Below, piece by piece: positions 57,481-64,000 of a DNA stretch of 64,000 nt. A program made the position numbers and the translations under genes. This DNA is from Pelobium manganitolerans (lineage in GTDB: Bacteria; Bacteroidota; Bacteroidia; Sphingobacteriales; Sphingobacteriaceae): positions 135,997 to 199,996 of the forward strand of contig NZ_MBTA01000003.1 of assembly GCF_003609575.1 (NCBI RefSeq), read 5' to 3'. Numbering within the stretch: position 1 is the stretch's first letter; every line of letters starts with the position of its first letter. The notes under the pieces were generated by a model. That model saw only the letters and a program-made list of their open reading frames with translations. It searched no databases and had not been told where the DNA came from.

Positions 57481-58346
57481 TCCTTCATATACATATCCAC
57501 AATCACATACCATTTCATATCGTCGCCAATGCGCCAAATGCGCACGTAATTGTATTTGAGTGCGCCAATGCTCGCTTTTCCATTAGTATAGGCAATATCG
57601 CCGCTAATGGCACGGTCTGTAAAAGTAGGGTACGATATAACGTGCTGGTTTTTATTATCGATGAATGCCACAGCGTTTTTTAAACCCAAAATGGGTTGTT
57701 CGCCCGGGAAATATAGCCTCACATCGGGCGCGTAAAATTCTTTAAAATGCTTGTTGCCGGTTTCTTTTAAAGATTTGCCGAATAAAAAATCGGTGGTGTA
57801 CACAATGTCCTCGCGCATTTTGATCTTTTTTGGGCCCAGCAACTTTGAATATTCATAATTTACCGGATCAACAAACTGGGGTAAAATGGTGGCGCCAGGC
57901 TTCGGGTGGCCAATGCCGGCATCTAGCTCTAACTTCCACTTTTTGTTTTTTCCGGCTTTCCATACCGATATATAATGTCCGTATTGGGTTTTCAGACTGT
58001 CTTCAAAAGTGTAAAGCCCAGTGGTAAATCCAAAATAGCCACTTTTAGAGATCATCGCCAGCTCGGGCTTCCAGCTCAGTTTGGCGTTTATAGGCTTTTG
58101 CTTGCTGTAAAAATCTATGATGTTTAGGGCGTTTGGTCTAAAAACTACCCCCCGTCGTCCTGCTACATCTATAAACGCCTGGTTAATGCCTTCTTTTTCC
58201 ACCAGTTGGTTAAAGTAAGCTTCCATGCGTATCAAAGAGCTTACCGTTCCGTTGGTTTTTTGTGCAACAGCCGTAGGACTAATAAAGATGGTTAGGCAAA
58301 AAAAAGGAAGGCTGTTTTTTAGGAAGGTATTCAAAAATCGGATCAT
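57477..58346 (-). CDS. Secreted NTF2-like/DUF4440 domain protein
   Basis: The 289-residue protein has a signal peptide (ending AVAQ). Two related NTF2-like modules of about 120-130 residues follow (about 40-155 and 170-289). Each ends in a Trp/Lys-rich strand such as HYISVWKAGKNKKWKLELDAG and YNVRIWRIG-like YVRIWRIGDDMKWYVIVD. This fits SnoaL-like / DUF4440 proteins, whose cavities bind small ligands or catalyse simple reactions. The role here is unknown. It is divergent from the uronate cluster. Confidence 0.7.
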   Translation of the reverse strand: MIRFLNTFLKNSLPFFCLTIFISPTAVAQKTNGTVSSLIRMEAYFNQLVEKEGINQAFIDVAGRRGVVFRPNALNIIDFYSKQKPINAKLSWKPELAMISKSGYFGFTTGLYTFEDSLKTQYGHYISVWKAGKNKKWKLELDAGIGHPKPGATILPQFVDPVNYEYSKLLGPKKIKMREDIVYTTDFLFGKSLKETGNKHFKEFYAPDVRLYFPGEQPILGLKNAVAFIDNKNQHVISYPTFTDRAISGDIAYTNGKASIGALKYNYVRIWRIGDDMKWYVIVDMYMKE

Positions 58347-58410
58347 TTAAAAAATTGAAATTAATAAATCAGGATGCTGTGCGCAAAGACAGTACCATAA
58401 GCTTTTGGAA

Positions 58411-58447
58411 CGAAACCGATTGCCACCGTTTTCCGGAAACGATTGCA
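58411..58447 (+). promoter_or_regulatory. Tandem LacI-type operator-like sites upstream of kduD
   Basis: CGAAACCGATTGCC (58411-58424) and GGAAACGATTGCA (58435-58447) share the GAAAC-(C)-GATTGC core, spaced about 24 bp. The core resembles LacI-family operators with a central CG. Between them lies the palindrome TTTCCGGAAA (58430-58439). A regulator is not encoded nearby. Confidence 0.4.
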
Positions 58448-58507
58448 TAAATAAAAACCTGCTTTTGGTTCCCAAACACCTTAAAAATGATTAATCTTGT
58501 TAAGTCT

Positions 58508-58533
58508 GTTAATTTACCAGCGTGTAAATTAAC
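58508..58533 (+). promoter_or_regulatory. 26-bp perfect palindrome before kduD
   Basis: GTTAATTTAC (58508-58517) and GTAAATTAAC (58524-58533) are perfect 10-bp inverted copies around CAGCGT. It ends 30 bp before the kduD ATG. It fits an operator for a dimeric repressor or a hairpin in the leader RNA. Confidence 0.55.
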
Positions 58534-58563
58534 GTTTATAGATTCTAAAAATTAAAAAATAAG

Positions 58564-59325
58564 ATGAATTTGTTTGATTTAAGCGGGAAAATTGCCCTTG
58601 TTACCGGTTGCAATAAAGGGATAGGTAAGGGCATGGCCTTAGCTTTGGCGCAAGCTGGTGCAGATATCATTGGGGTTTCGGCAAGCATGGCTTTAAGTGG
58701 TAGCGATACCGAAAAAGAAGTGGAGCAACTAGGCCGTAAATTTAAAGCATATCAATGCAATTTTGGCGATAGGGCATCGCTAGAAGCTTTTATAGAAAAG
58801 GTGAAGGCAGAAAACCCCGTGATTGATATATTGGTGAACAATGCCGGTACTATCCAACGCGCACCTATTGCAGAGCACCCGAATGATATGTGGGACAATG
58901 TGCTTTCCATCAACCTGGATGCACCGTTTATTTTAACCCGTGAAATAGGAAAAAGAATGGTAGAACGCGGTTCGGGTAAAATCATCTTCACGGCTTCTTT
59001 GCTTACTTTCCAAGGGGGCATCACCGTGCCGGGCTATGCGGCTAGTAAAGGTGCAGTGGGCAGTTTGGTGAAGGCTTTTGCCAACGAGTGGGCATCAAAA
59101 GGCGTTAACGTTAATGCGGTTGCGCCAGGTTATATTGCTACAGATAATACCACTGCTTTACGTAACGACGAAGAAAGAAGCAAATCTATCCTATCGCGCA
59201 TACCTGCCGGCAGATGGGGCACGCCAGAAGATTTTGGTGGCGTAACCGTTTTCTTGGCGTCAAAAGCTGCGGATTATGTACACGGTTCTATCATCACTGT
59301 TGATGGTGGATGGATGGGAAGATAG
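58564..59325 (+). CDS. kduD: 2-deoxy-D-gluconate 3-dehydrogenase (KduD-type SDR)
   Basis: The 253-residue short-chain dehydrogenase has the TGCNKGIGKG cofactor loop (near residue 14), NNAG, the catalytic Ser/Tyr/Lys set (SLLTFQGGITVPGYAASKGA) and a C-terminal VDGGWMGR. It matches KduD, which reduces 2,5-diketo-3-deoxygluconate to KDG in pectin/uronate breakdown. The following kduI gene supports the assignment. Gluconate 5-dehydrogenase is the closest alternative. Confidence 0.9.
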   Translation: MNLFDLSGKIALVTGCNKGIGKGMALALAQAGADIIGVSASMALSGSDTEKEVEQLGRKFKAYQCNFGDRASLEAFIEKVKAENPVIDILVNNAGTIQRAPIAEHPNDMWDNVLSINLDAPFILTREIGKRMVERGSGKIIFTASLLTFQGGITVPGYAASKGAVGSLVKAFANEWASKGVNVNAVAPGYIATDNTTALRNDEERSKSILSRIPAGRWGTPEDFGGVTVFLASKAADYVHGSIITVDGGWMGR

Positions 59326-59382
59326 GTTAAGGAGTGAGGTGTAAGTTAGGGGTGCAAAAACATTTTTAAAAAGATCAAAGAC

Positions 59383-60213
59383 ATGAAACAGAGATATCAT
59401 AACAGCCAGAAAGAGGTAAAAGGAATGAACACATCAGAATTGCGCGAGCAATTTCTGATTGAGGATTTAATGACCAACGGTGAAATTAAGCTCACCTACA
59501 GTCATTACGACCGTATTATTGTGGGGGGTGCAGTACCTACCAACGGGAGTTTAGCTTTAGAGAATTTCCCGATGTTGCGTGCCGAATTTTTCTTGGAAAG
59601 AAGAGAAATGGGCGTAATTAACGTAGGTGGCCACGGTAGCATCAGCGTTGACGGTAAAGCATACGATTTAGCTAAAAAAGACTGTTTATACATTGGCAGA
59701 GGAAGTAAAGAAATTAGTTTTTCTTCTAAAGACGCCGGCACACCTGCCGAATTTTACATCTTATCTGCACCGGCGCATAAAGAATATCCTACCACTTTAA
59801 TGAAAGAGGCAGATGCTACACCGGTTACTTTAGGTTCCGCAGAAACTTCAAACCACCGTACTATTTACAAATATATCTACGCAGATGGTATCCAAAGCTG
59901 TCAGTTGGTAATGGGTTTAACTACCTTAAAAACAGGTAGCGTTTGGAACACCATGCCATCGCACGTGCACGATAGAAGAATGGAAGCCTATTTCTATTTT
60001 GATTTAGCGGCAGACCAAACCATTTTCCACTTCATGGGCGAACCACAAGAAACCCGCCACATGACGGTGCACAACAACCAAGCTATCATCAGCCCGCCAT
60101 GGTCTATCCACTCTGGTTGCGGTACTTCTAACTATTCCTTTATTTGGGGTATGGGTGGCGAAAACCAAGACTACGGCGATATGGACGCAGTGGCCATTAC
60201 AGATTTGAAATAA
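59383..60213 (+). CDS. kduI: 5-dehydro-4-deoxy-D-glucuronate isomerase
   Basis: The 276-residue protein matches the length of KduI (278 in E. coli) and begins in the same place, so ATG 59383 is preferred over an internal Met. Family segments seen are YSHYDRIIVGGAVP, FFLERREMGVINVGGHG and the cupin metal site in MPSHVHDRRMEAYFYF. It isomerises 5-dehydro-4-deoxyglucuronate for KduD. It is 57 bp downstream of kduD. Confidence 0.95.
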   Translation: MKQRYHNSQKEVKGMNTSELREQFLIEDLMTNGEIKLTYSHYDRIIVGGAVPTNGSLALENFPMLRAEFFLERREMGVINVGGHGSISVDGKAYDLAKKDCLYIGRGSKEISFSSKDAGTPAEFYILSAPAHKEYPTTLMKEADATPVTLGSAETSNHRTIYKYIYADGIQSCQLVMGLTTLKTGSVWNTMPSHVHDRRMEAYFYFDLAADQTIFHFMGEPQETRHMTVHNNQAIISPPWSIHSGCGTSNYSFIWGMGGENQDYGDMDAVAITDLK

Positions 60214-60222
60214 TTAACATAT

Positions 60223-60282
60223 AAGCCCCCCTTTTTCATTGTTAAAATTGGTTAGGTTCTGATGAAAACTTTCGGGGGGCTT
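60223..60282 (+). repeat. Long stem-loop between kduI and uxaC
   Basis: AAGCCCCCC (60223-60231) pairs with GGGGGGCTT (60274-60282), and TTTTCAT (60233-60239) continues the pairing with ATGAAAA (60262-60268). The loop is about 22 nt. It could attenuate read-through between the genes or stabilise the kduI mRNA end; it lacks a T-run, so it is not a canonical terminator. Confidence 0.5.
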
Positions 60283-60291
60283 CTTAACACA

Positions 60292-60305
60292 TCGCGGAAA
60301 CGCGA
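60292..60305 (+). other. GNRA-type hairpin before uxaC
   Basis: TCGCG (60292-60296) and CGCGA (60301-60305) form a perfect 5-bp stem closed by GAAA, a stable GNRA tetraloop, 20 nt before the uxaC ATG. Confidence 0.4.
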
Positions 60306-60325
60306 AGAACGATAAATGTACTAAA

Positions 60326-61732
60326 ATGATAGACGGAAACGTAATTCCAGATGATTTTTTGCTGTATTCTGAAAGCGCCAGAAATCTTTACCACAACTAC
60401 GCTAAAGATTTACCGATAATCGATTACCACAACCACTTGCCTCCGCAAGAAATAGCAGAAGGTAAAAACTTTAAAACCATGGCCGAGATATGGTTAAAAG
60501 GCGACCACTACAAGTGGCGCGCGATGCGTACCTTGGGCGTTGACGAGCGTTACATTACCGGTGACGCTAGCGACGAAGAAAAATTTATGGCTTGGGCAAA
60601 GGTAGTGCCGGCAACAGTGCGTAATCCTTTGTTTCACTGGACCCACATGGAGCTTAAAAGGCCTTTCGGAATCAACAAATTTTTAAACGAGAAATCGGCA
60701 AAAGAAATTTACGAGCGTGGCAACGAGCTTTTGGCACAGCCAGATTTTAACACGCAGGGCTTGCTTAAAAAGTTTAAGGTAGAAATGGTGGGCACCACAG
60801 ATGATCCAACCGATTCTTTGGAGTACCATAAAGCTTTGCAGTCGCAAAATATCGGCATCAAGGTAAAGCCATCCTTCCGTCCGGATAAGTCATTATTTAT
60901 CCACGACCCGGCTACTTACCGTCCTTACATCAAAAAACTTTCTGAGGTATCGGGCATCCAAATTACCGATGTGGATTCTTTAATTGCCGCTTTGCGCAAT
61001 CGTATCGAGTTTTTTGCGGCGCACGGTGCTTCCATATCAGACCACGGCTTAAACAAAATACCTTCAAAAGTTACTTTAACAGATGCGCAAAAACGCGAGT
61101 ACGAACAATTTTTGAAAGGCGAAGTGGCCGAGTTTTCAGATGCGGATGCTTTTGCAGGATACGTGTTAACAGAGCTGGCCAAAATTTATCACGAGAAAGG
61201 TTGGGTACAGCAGTTCCACCTAGGCGCCATCCGTAACAACAACCACGGCATGTTGCGTAAATTGGGTATGGATACGGGTTACGATTCCATTGGCGATTAT
61301 CCGCAAGCGCAAAGCTTATCTAACTTCTTGGGCAACTTAACTTTAGAAGATAAATTAGCCAAAACCATCATTTACAACCTTAACCCGGCAGACAATGATG
61401 TTTTTGCCACCATGATTGGCAACTTTGCAGATGGTAAAACCAAAGGCAAAATCCAGTTTGGTTCTGGCTGGTGGTTTTTGGACCAAAAAGACGGAATGGA
61501 AAAACAGCTGACCTCATTATCTAACATGGGCGTGCTAAGCACATTTGTTGGGATGCTGACAGATTCGCGTAGCTTCTTATCGTACCCGCGTCACGAGTAT
61601 TTTAGACGTATCCTTTGTAACCTTTTAGGTAGCGAGATGGAGAACGGCCAGGTGCCTAATGACGAAAAATGGATTGGTGGCATCGTATCCGATATTTGTT
61701 ACTACAACGCTAAGGAATACTTCGGTTTGTAA
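60326..61732 (+). CDS. uxaC: Glucuronate isomerase (uronate isomerase)
   Basis: The 468-residue protein has the length of UxaC, which isomerises D-glucuronate to D-fructuronate and D-galacturonate to D-tagaturonate. Seen are the N-terminal PIIDYHNHLPPQEIAEGKNF metal-binding motif, VEMVGTTDDPTDSL, WVQQFHLGAIRNNN and SDSRSFLSYPRHEYFRRILC-like LTDSRSFLSYPRHEYFRRI. It is cytoplasmic. UxaA/UxaB (altronate or fructuronate route) are not encoded here. Confidence 0.95.
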   Translation: MIDGNVIPDDFLLYSESARNLYHNYAKDLPIIDYHNHLPPQEIAEGKNFKTMAEIWLKGDHYKWRAMRTLGVDERYITGDASDEEKFMAWAKVVPATVRNPLFHWTHMELKRPFGINKFLNEKSAKEIYERGNELLAQPDFNTQGLLKKFKVEMVGTTDDPTDSLEYHKALQSQNIGIKVKPSFRPDKSLFIHDPATYRPYIKKLSEVSGIQITDVDSLIAALRNRIEFFAAHGASISDHGLNKIPSKVTLTDAQKREYEQFLKGEVAEFSDADAFAGYVLTELAKIYHEKGWVQQFHLGAIRNNNHGMLRKLGMDTGYDSIGDYPQAQSLSNFLGNLTLEDKLAKTIIYNLNPADNDVFATMIGNFADGKTKGKIQFGSGWWFLDQKDGMEKQLTSLSNMGVLSTFVGMLTDSRSFLSYPRHEYFRRILCNLLGSEMENGQVPNDEKWIGGIVSDICYYNAKEYFGL

Positions 61733-61760
61733 CAGATTTCGCCATAACAAAAACACAGAG

Positions 61761-61795
61761 TAGGCACGGCGTTAACAGTTTGTGCCTATTTTTTT
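61761..61795 (+). terminator. Intrinsic terminator after uxaC
   Basis: TAGGCAC (61761-61767) pairs with GTGCCTA (61782-61788) around a 14-nt loop, followed by a run of seven or more T. kdgK therefore probably has its own promoter or is read through. Confidence 0.8.
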
Positions 61796-61876
61796 AAAAC
61801 CAATTTGCAGTCTTATTAGATTGTTTGCCGCAGCCCGCCGAGCAGGAGTTGCGTGTAATTAACCATAAAATATCAA

Positions 61877-62926
61877 ATGAAAAAGGTACTTTGCTTTGGC
61901 GAGCTTTTGCTGCGCATTTCTCCGTCTCCTATTAATGATCCGCATTTGGACATTAACCCTTTTACCCTTTATATGGGCGGTGCAGAGGCTAATACAGCCA
62001 CTGCCTTGGCCGGATGGAACGTGCCGGTGCGTTATAGCACGGTTTTGCCAGATAATTTTATGAGCCGCCATGTAATTGATTATTTAGACTATAAAGGCAT
62101 TTTTACCTCCTCTATTTTGTTCGGCGGAAACCGTATTGGCGTGTATTACTTGGAGCGCGGCGCCGATTTAAAAGGAAGCATGGTGTACGATCGTGCGCAC
62201 TCTTCCTTCTCGGAACTAAAACCCGGGACCATTGACTGGGATAAAGTTTTGCGCGATGTTTCTTGGTTCAATTTTACAGCCATCAGTCCCGCGCTAACGC
62301 AAGATGTGGCCGATGTTTGCTTAGAGGCCACGCGTGCAGCATCAGAGAAAGGCATTACCGTTTCTTGCGATTTAAACTATCGCGCTAAGCTGTGGAACTA
62401 TGGAAAGCAACCCATAGACGTAATGCCACAATTGGTTGAGCATTGTGATGTGGTGATGGGCAATATTTGGGCGGCAAATAGTTTGTTAGGGACGGCAATT
62501 GATGCAGACATCCATAAAAGCGGCACAAGAGCGGCTTATTTGGCACATGCCGAAAAAACTGCGGAAGAAATAATCGCCCGTTTCCCAAAAGTAAAAAGCG
62601 TAGCCAACACCTTCCGTTTTGATAGCGATACCAACGACTTGCACTATTATACCAGCTTGTTCACCAACGGACAGTCGTTTCATTCGCCAGAATTTAGCTG
62701 CGCCGGCGTGGTGGACCGCTCGGGCAGCGGAGATTGCTTTATGGCTGGGCTTATCTACGGTTTTTATAACCAAAATCCGCCACAAGATATTATTGATTAC
62801 GCCACGGCCGCCGCTTTTGGTAAACTGCAAGAACAAGGTGATGCTACGGGGCAAGATGTGTTAACGGTAAAGAAACGGAAACGTGGAGACAGTGAAGGTA
62901 GATCATCGTCAAAGTTATCGGAGTAG
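61877..62926 (+). CDS. kdgK: 2-keto-3-deoxygluconate kinase (PfkB family)
   Basis: The 349-residue PfkB-family kinase phosphorylates KDG to KDPG, the step after KduD. Seen are FGELLLRISPSP at the start, GGAEANTATALAGWN, the anion-hole/catalytic motif DRSGSGDCFMAGLIYG (catalytic Asp in SGD) and a C-terminal TAAAFGKLQEQGDA. The last ~20 residues are unusually basic (KKRKRGDSEGRSSSKLSE) and may be a recent extension. The aldolase KdgA is not encoded nearby. Confidence 0.92.
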   Translation: MKKVLCFGELLLRISPSPINDPHLDINPFTLYMGGAEANTATALAGWNVPVRYSTVLPDNFMSRHVIDYLDYKGIFTSSILFGGNRIGVYYLERGADLKGSMVYDRAHSSFSELKPGTIDWDKVLRDVSWFNFTAISPALTQDVADVCLEATRAASEKGITVSCDLNYRAKLWNYGKQPIDVMPQLVEHCDVVMGNIWAANSLLGTAIDADIHKSGTRAAYLAHAEKTAEEIIARFPKVKSVANTFRFDSDTNDLHYYTSLFTNGQSFHSPEFSCAGVVDRSGSGDCFMAGLIYGFYNQNPPQDIIDYATAAAFGKLQEQGDATGQDVLTVKKRKRGDSEGRSSSKLSE

Positions 62927-62960
62927 TTAGAGTTGATTTTGAAGACTGGTTTTAATAGGA

Positions 62961-62984
62961 ACGGGCTTTAGCCCGTTTCTCACA
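62961..62984. repeat. Palindromic intergenic element
   Basis: AACGGGCT-TT-AGCCCGTT is a near-perfect 8-bp inverted repeat in the 239-bp gap after kdgK. GGGCTTTAGCCC elements are recurrent in Bacteroidota intergenic DNA by my recollection; copy number here is unverified. A second, weaker hairpin (about 63019-63048, TTAGCCGAA with TTCGGCTAA) follows. Confidence 0.45.
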
Positions 62985-63108
62985 GCAATATGAAAATGGA
63001 TTTAGCCGAAATTGGAAAGGTTCGGCTAATGGCTAGTTCATTTTAATCATTATTATTTATTGGACCGGAGTTTAATTTAACCTTGCAAAAAACAGACGAT
63101 TCTTGAAT

Positions 63109-63144
63109 AAAAAAATCCCCAACCTTATGCAGGCTAGGGATTTT
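63109..63144 (-). terminator. Intrinsic terminator of the pdhB-like gene
   Basis: On the minus strand AATCCC (63142-63137) pairs with GGGATT (63119-63114), with an inner AGCCT/AGGTT pairing and a run of seven T (63115-63109). It follows the stop at 63166. Confidence 0.75.
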
Positions 63145-63165
63145 CACTTTATAATAGCTAAGCAA

Positions 63166-64000
63166 TTACTTGCTTACATACATTACTTCTTTTACTGCTT
63201 TTACAATACGCTCTGCATTTGGCAAGCTGGCTGCAATTAAAGTAGGTGCATACGGAAGCGGAACATCTGCACAAGTAATACGCAATACCGGAGCATCTAA
63301 ATAATCGAAAGCATTTTTTTGCACATGGAACGCAATTTCTGATGAGATAGAAGCCAAAGGCCAAGCCTCTTCAACCACTACCAATCTGTTGGTTTTCTTT
63401 ACAGAAGTTAAAATGGCTTCAAAGTCAATTGGTCTAACGGTTCTTAAATCAATTACCTCGGCATTAATGCCTTCTTTGTTTAAAGCTTCAATGGCAGGTG
63501 CTACCGCGCGCGACATCATTTTGCCGAAAGAAACGATGGTAACATCTGTACCTTCTTTGGTAATTTTAGCTTTGCCCAGCTCAATGGTGTATTCTTCTTC
63601 CGGAACTTCACCTTTATCGCCGTACATTAATTCCGACTCCATAAAAATTACCGGGTCATTATCTAAAATAGATGACTTTAACAAGCCTTTTGCATCGTAA
63701 GGGTTGGATGGGATTACCACTTTTAAACCCGGGCAGTTTGCAAACCAGTTTTCAAAGTTTTGCGAGTGCTGTGCACCCAATTGGCCAGCGTTACCGGTTG
63801 GGCCACGGAAAACAATTGGGCAGTTAAACTGGCCACCCGACATAGAAAGTACCTTAGCAGCGCCGTTGATAATTTGGTCAATAGCCACCAAAGAGAAATT
63901 GAAAGTCATAAACTCTACAATCGGGCGTAAGCCATTCATGGCAGAACCAATGGCAATACCAGCGAATCCTAGCTCGGCAATTGGCGTGTCAATTACGCGC
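63166..64000 (-). CDS. pdhB: Pyruvate dehydrogenase E1 component subunit beta (5' end outside window)
   Basis: The frame is open to the right edge. About 278 residues are visible of a family usually near 325, so roughly the first 50 are missing. Motifs include RVIDTPIAELGFAGIAIGSA (at the edge), EFMTFNFSLVAIDQIINGAAK, PIVFRGPTGNAG-LGAQHSQ, KVVIPSNPYDAKGLLKSSI, VIDLRTVRPID and RLVVVEEAWPLASISSEIA. This is the thiamine-pyrophosphate-dependent E1 beta subunit of the pyruvate dehydrogenase complex. A branched-chain keto-acid E1 beta is the alternative, but this sequence fits the pyruvate enzyme best. The upstream gene cannot be seen. Confidence 0.9.
   Translation of the reverse strand, partial: RVIDTPIAELGFAGIAIGSAMNGLRPIVEFMTFNFSLVAIDQIINGAAKVLSMSGGQFNCPIVFRGPTGNAGQLGAQHSQNFENWFANCPGLKVVIPSNPYDAKGLLKSSILDNDPVIFMESELMYGDKGEVPEEEYTIELGKAKITKEGTDVTIVSFGKMMSRAVAPAIEALNKEGINAEVIDLRTVRPIDFEAILTSVKKTNRLVVVEEAWPLASISSEIAFHVQKNAFDYLDAPVLRITCADVPLPYAPTLIAASLPNAERIVKAVKEVMYVSK

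Noticed and set aside
57350-57559. Plus-strand frame rich in His/Pro (HHQPPPINHRP)
   Set aside because: It is the translation of the CCATC-type low-complexity repeat and overlaps the end of the opposite-strand NTF2-like gene.

Overview
The window looks like a chromosomal segment of a Bacteroidota bacterium, most likely a Sphingobacteriaceae member (Pedobacter- or Mucilaginibacter-like). The genus is an inference. The phylum is supported by a SusC/SusD pair, a hybrid two-component regulator, a DUF5686 outer-membrane protein, futalosine-pathway menaquinone genes and several promoters of the Bacteroidota TAnnTTTG (-7) type.

Layout. 1-5723 (minus): the first ~1,900 residues of a giant secreted mosaic adhesin that runs off the left edge in YDG-type repeats. 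6107-9404: sucD, a ybaB / metallo-hydrolase pair, a small outer-membrane barrel and a conserved hypothetical. 9490-12206: a small Cys/His-rich secreted protein followed by a TonB-dependent receptor. 12452-15677: a ROK/polyphosphate-glucokinase-like kinase, zwf and pgl, the entry to the oxidative pentose phosphate pathway. 15828-40985: a polysaccharide utilization locus (PUL) with an HTCS regulator, GH31 with PA14-like insert, SusC, SusD, a surface glycan-binding lipoprotein, a BACON-BACON-GH5 lipoprotein, GH43, GH2, GH3 and a convergent GH95. This set closely matches known xyloglucan utilization loci. 41104-42649 (minus): mqnB and mqnD. 43049-45042: a pterin synthase, folE and fabD. 45150-52300: a very large multi-pass histidine kinase translationally coupled to a ~1,150-residue outer-membrane protein. 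52373-57337: a coiled-coil membrane protein, ruvX, kbl and a DUF5686 protein. 57477-62926: an NTF2-like secreted protein and a uronate cluster (kduD, kduI, uxaC, kdgK). 63166-64000 (minus): the 3' part of a pyruvate dehydrogenase E1 beta gene.

How the genes work together. In the proposed PUL model, the GH5 lipoprotein cuts xyloglucan at the cell surface, the SGBP and SusD hold the chains, and SusC imports oligosaccharides. GH31 (alpha-xylosidase), GH2 (beta-galactosidase), GH43 (arabinofuranosidase), GH95 (alpha-fucosidase) and GH3 (beta-glucosidase) then strip them to monosaccharides. The released glucose could enter the neighbouring glucokinase / zwf / pgl route. The HTCS probably senses the oligosaccharides. 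A 14-bp direct repeat with exact 21-bp spacing lies between the HTCS gene and GH31 and is a good candidate for its binding site.

No CRISPR array, tRNA, rRNA, insertion sequence or phage gene was recognised. The least explained parts are the orphan kinase / outer-membrane protein pair, the SGBP's tandem domains, the structured leaders before several genes, and the tandem operator-like elements upstream of kduD.
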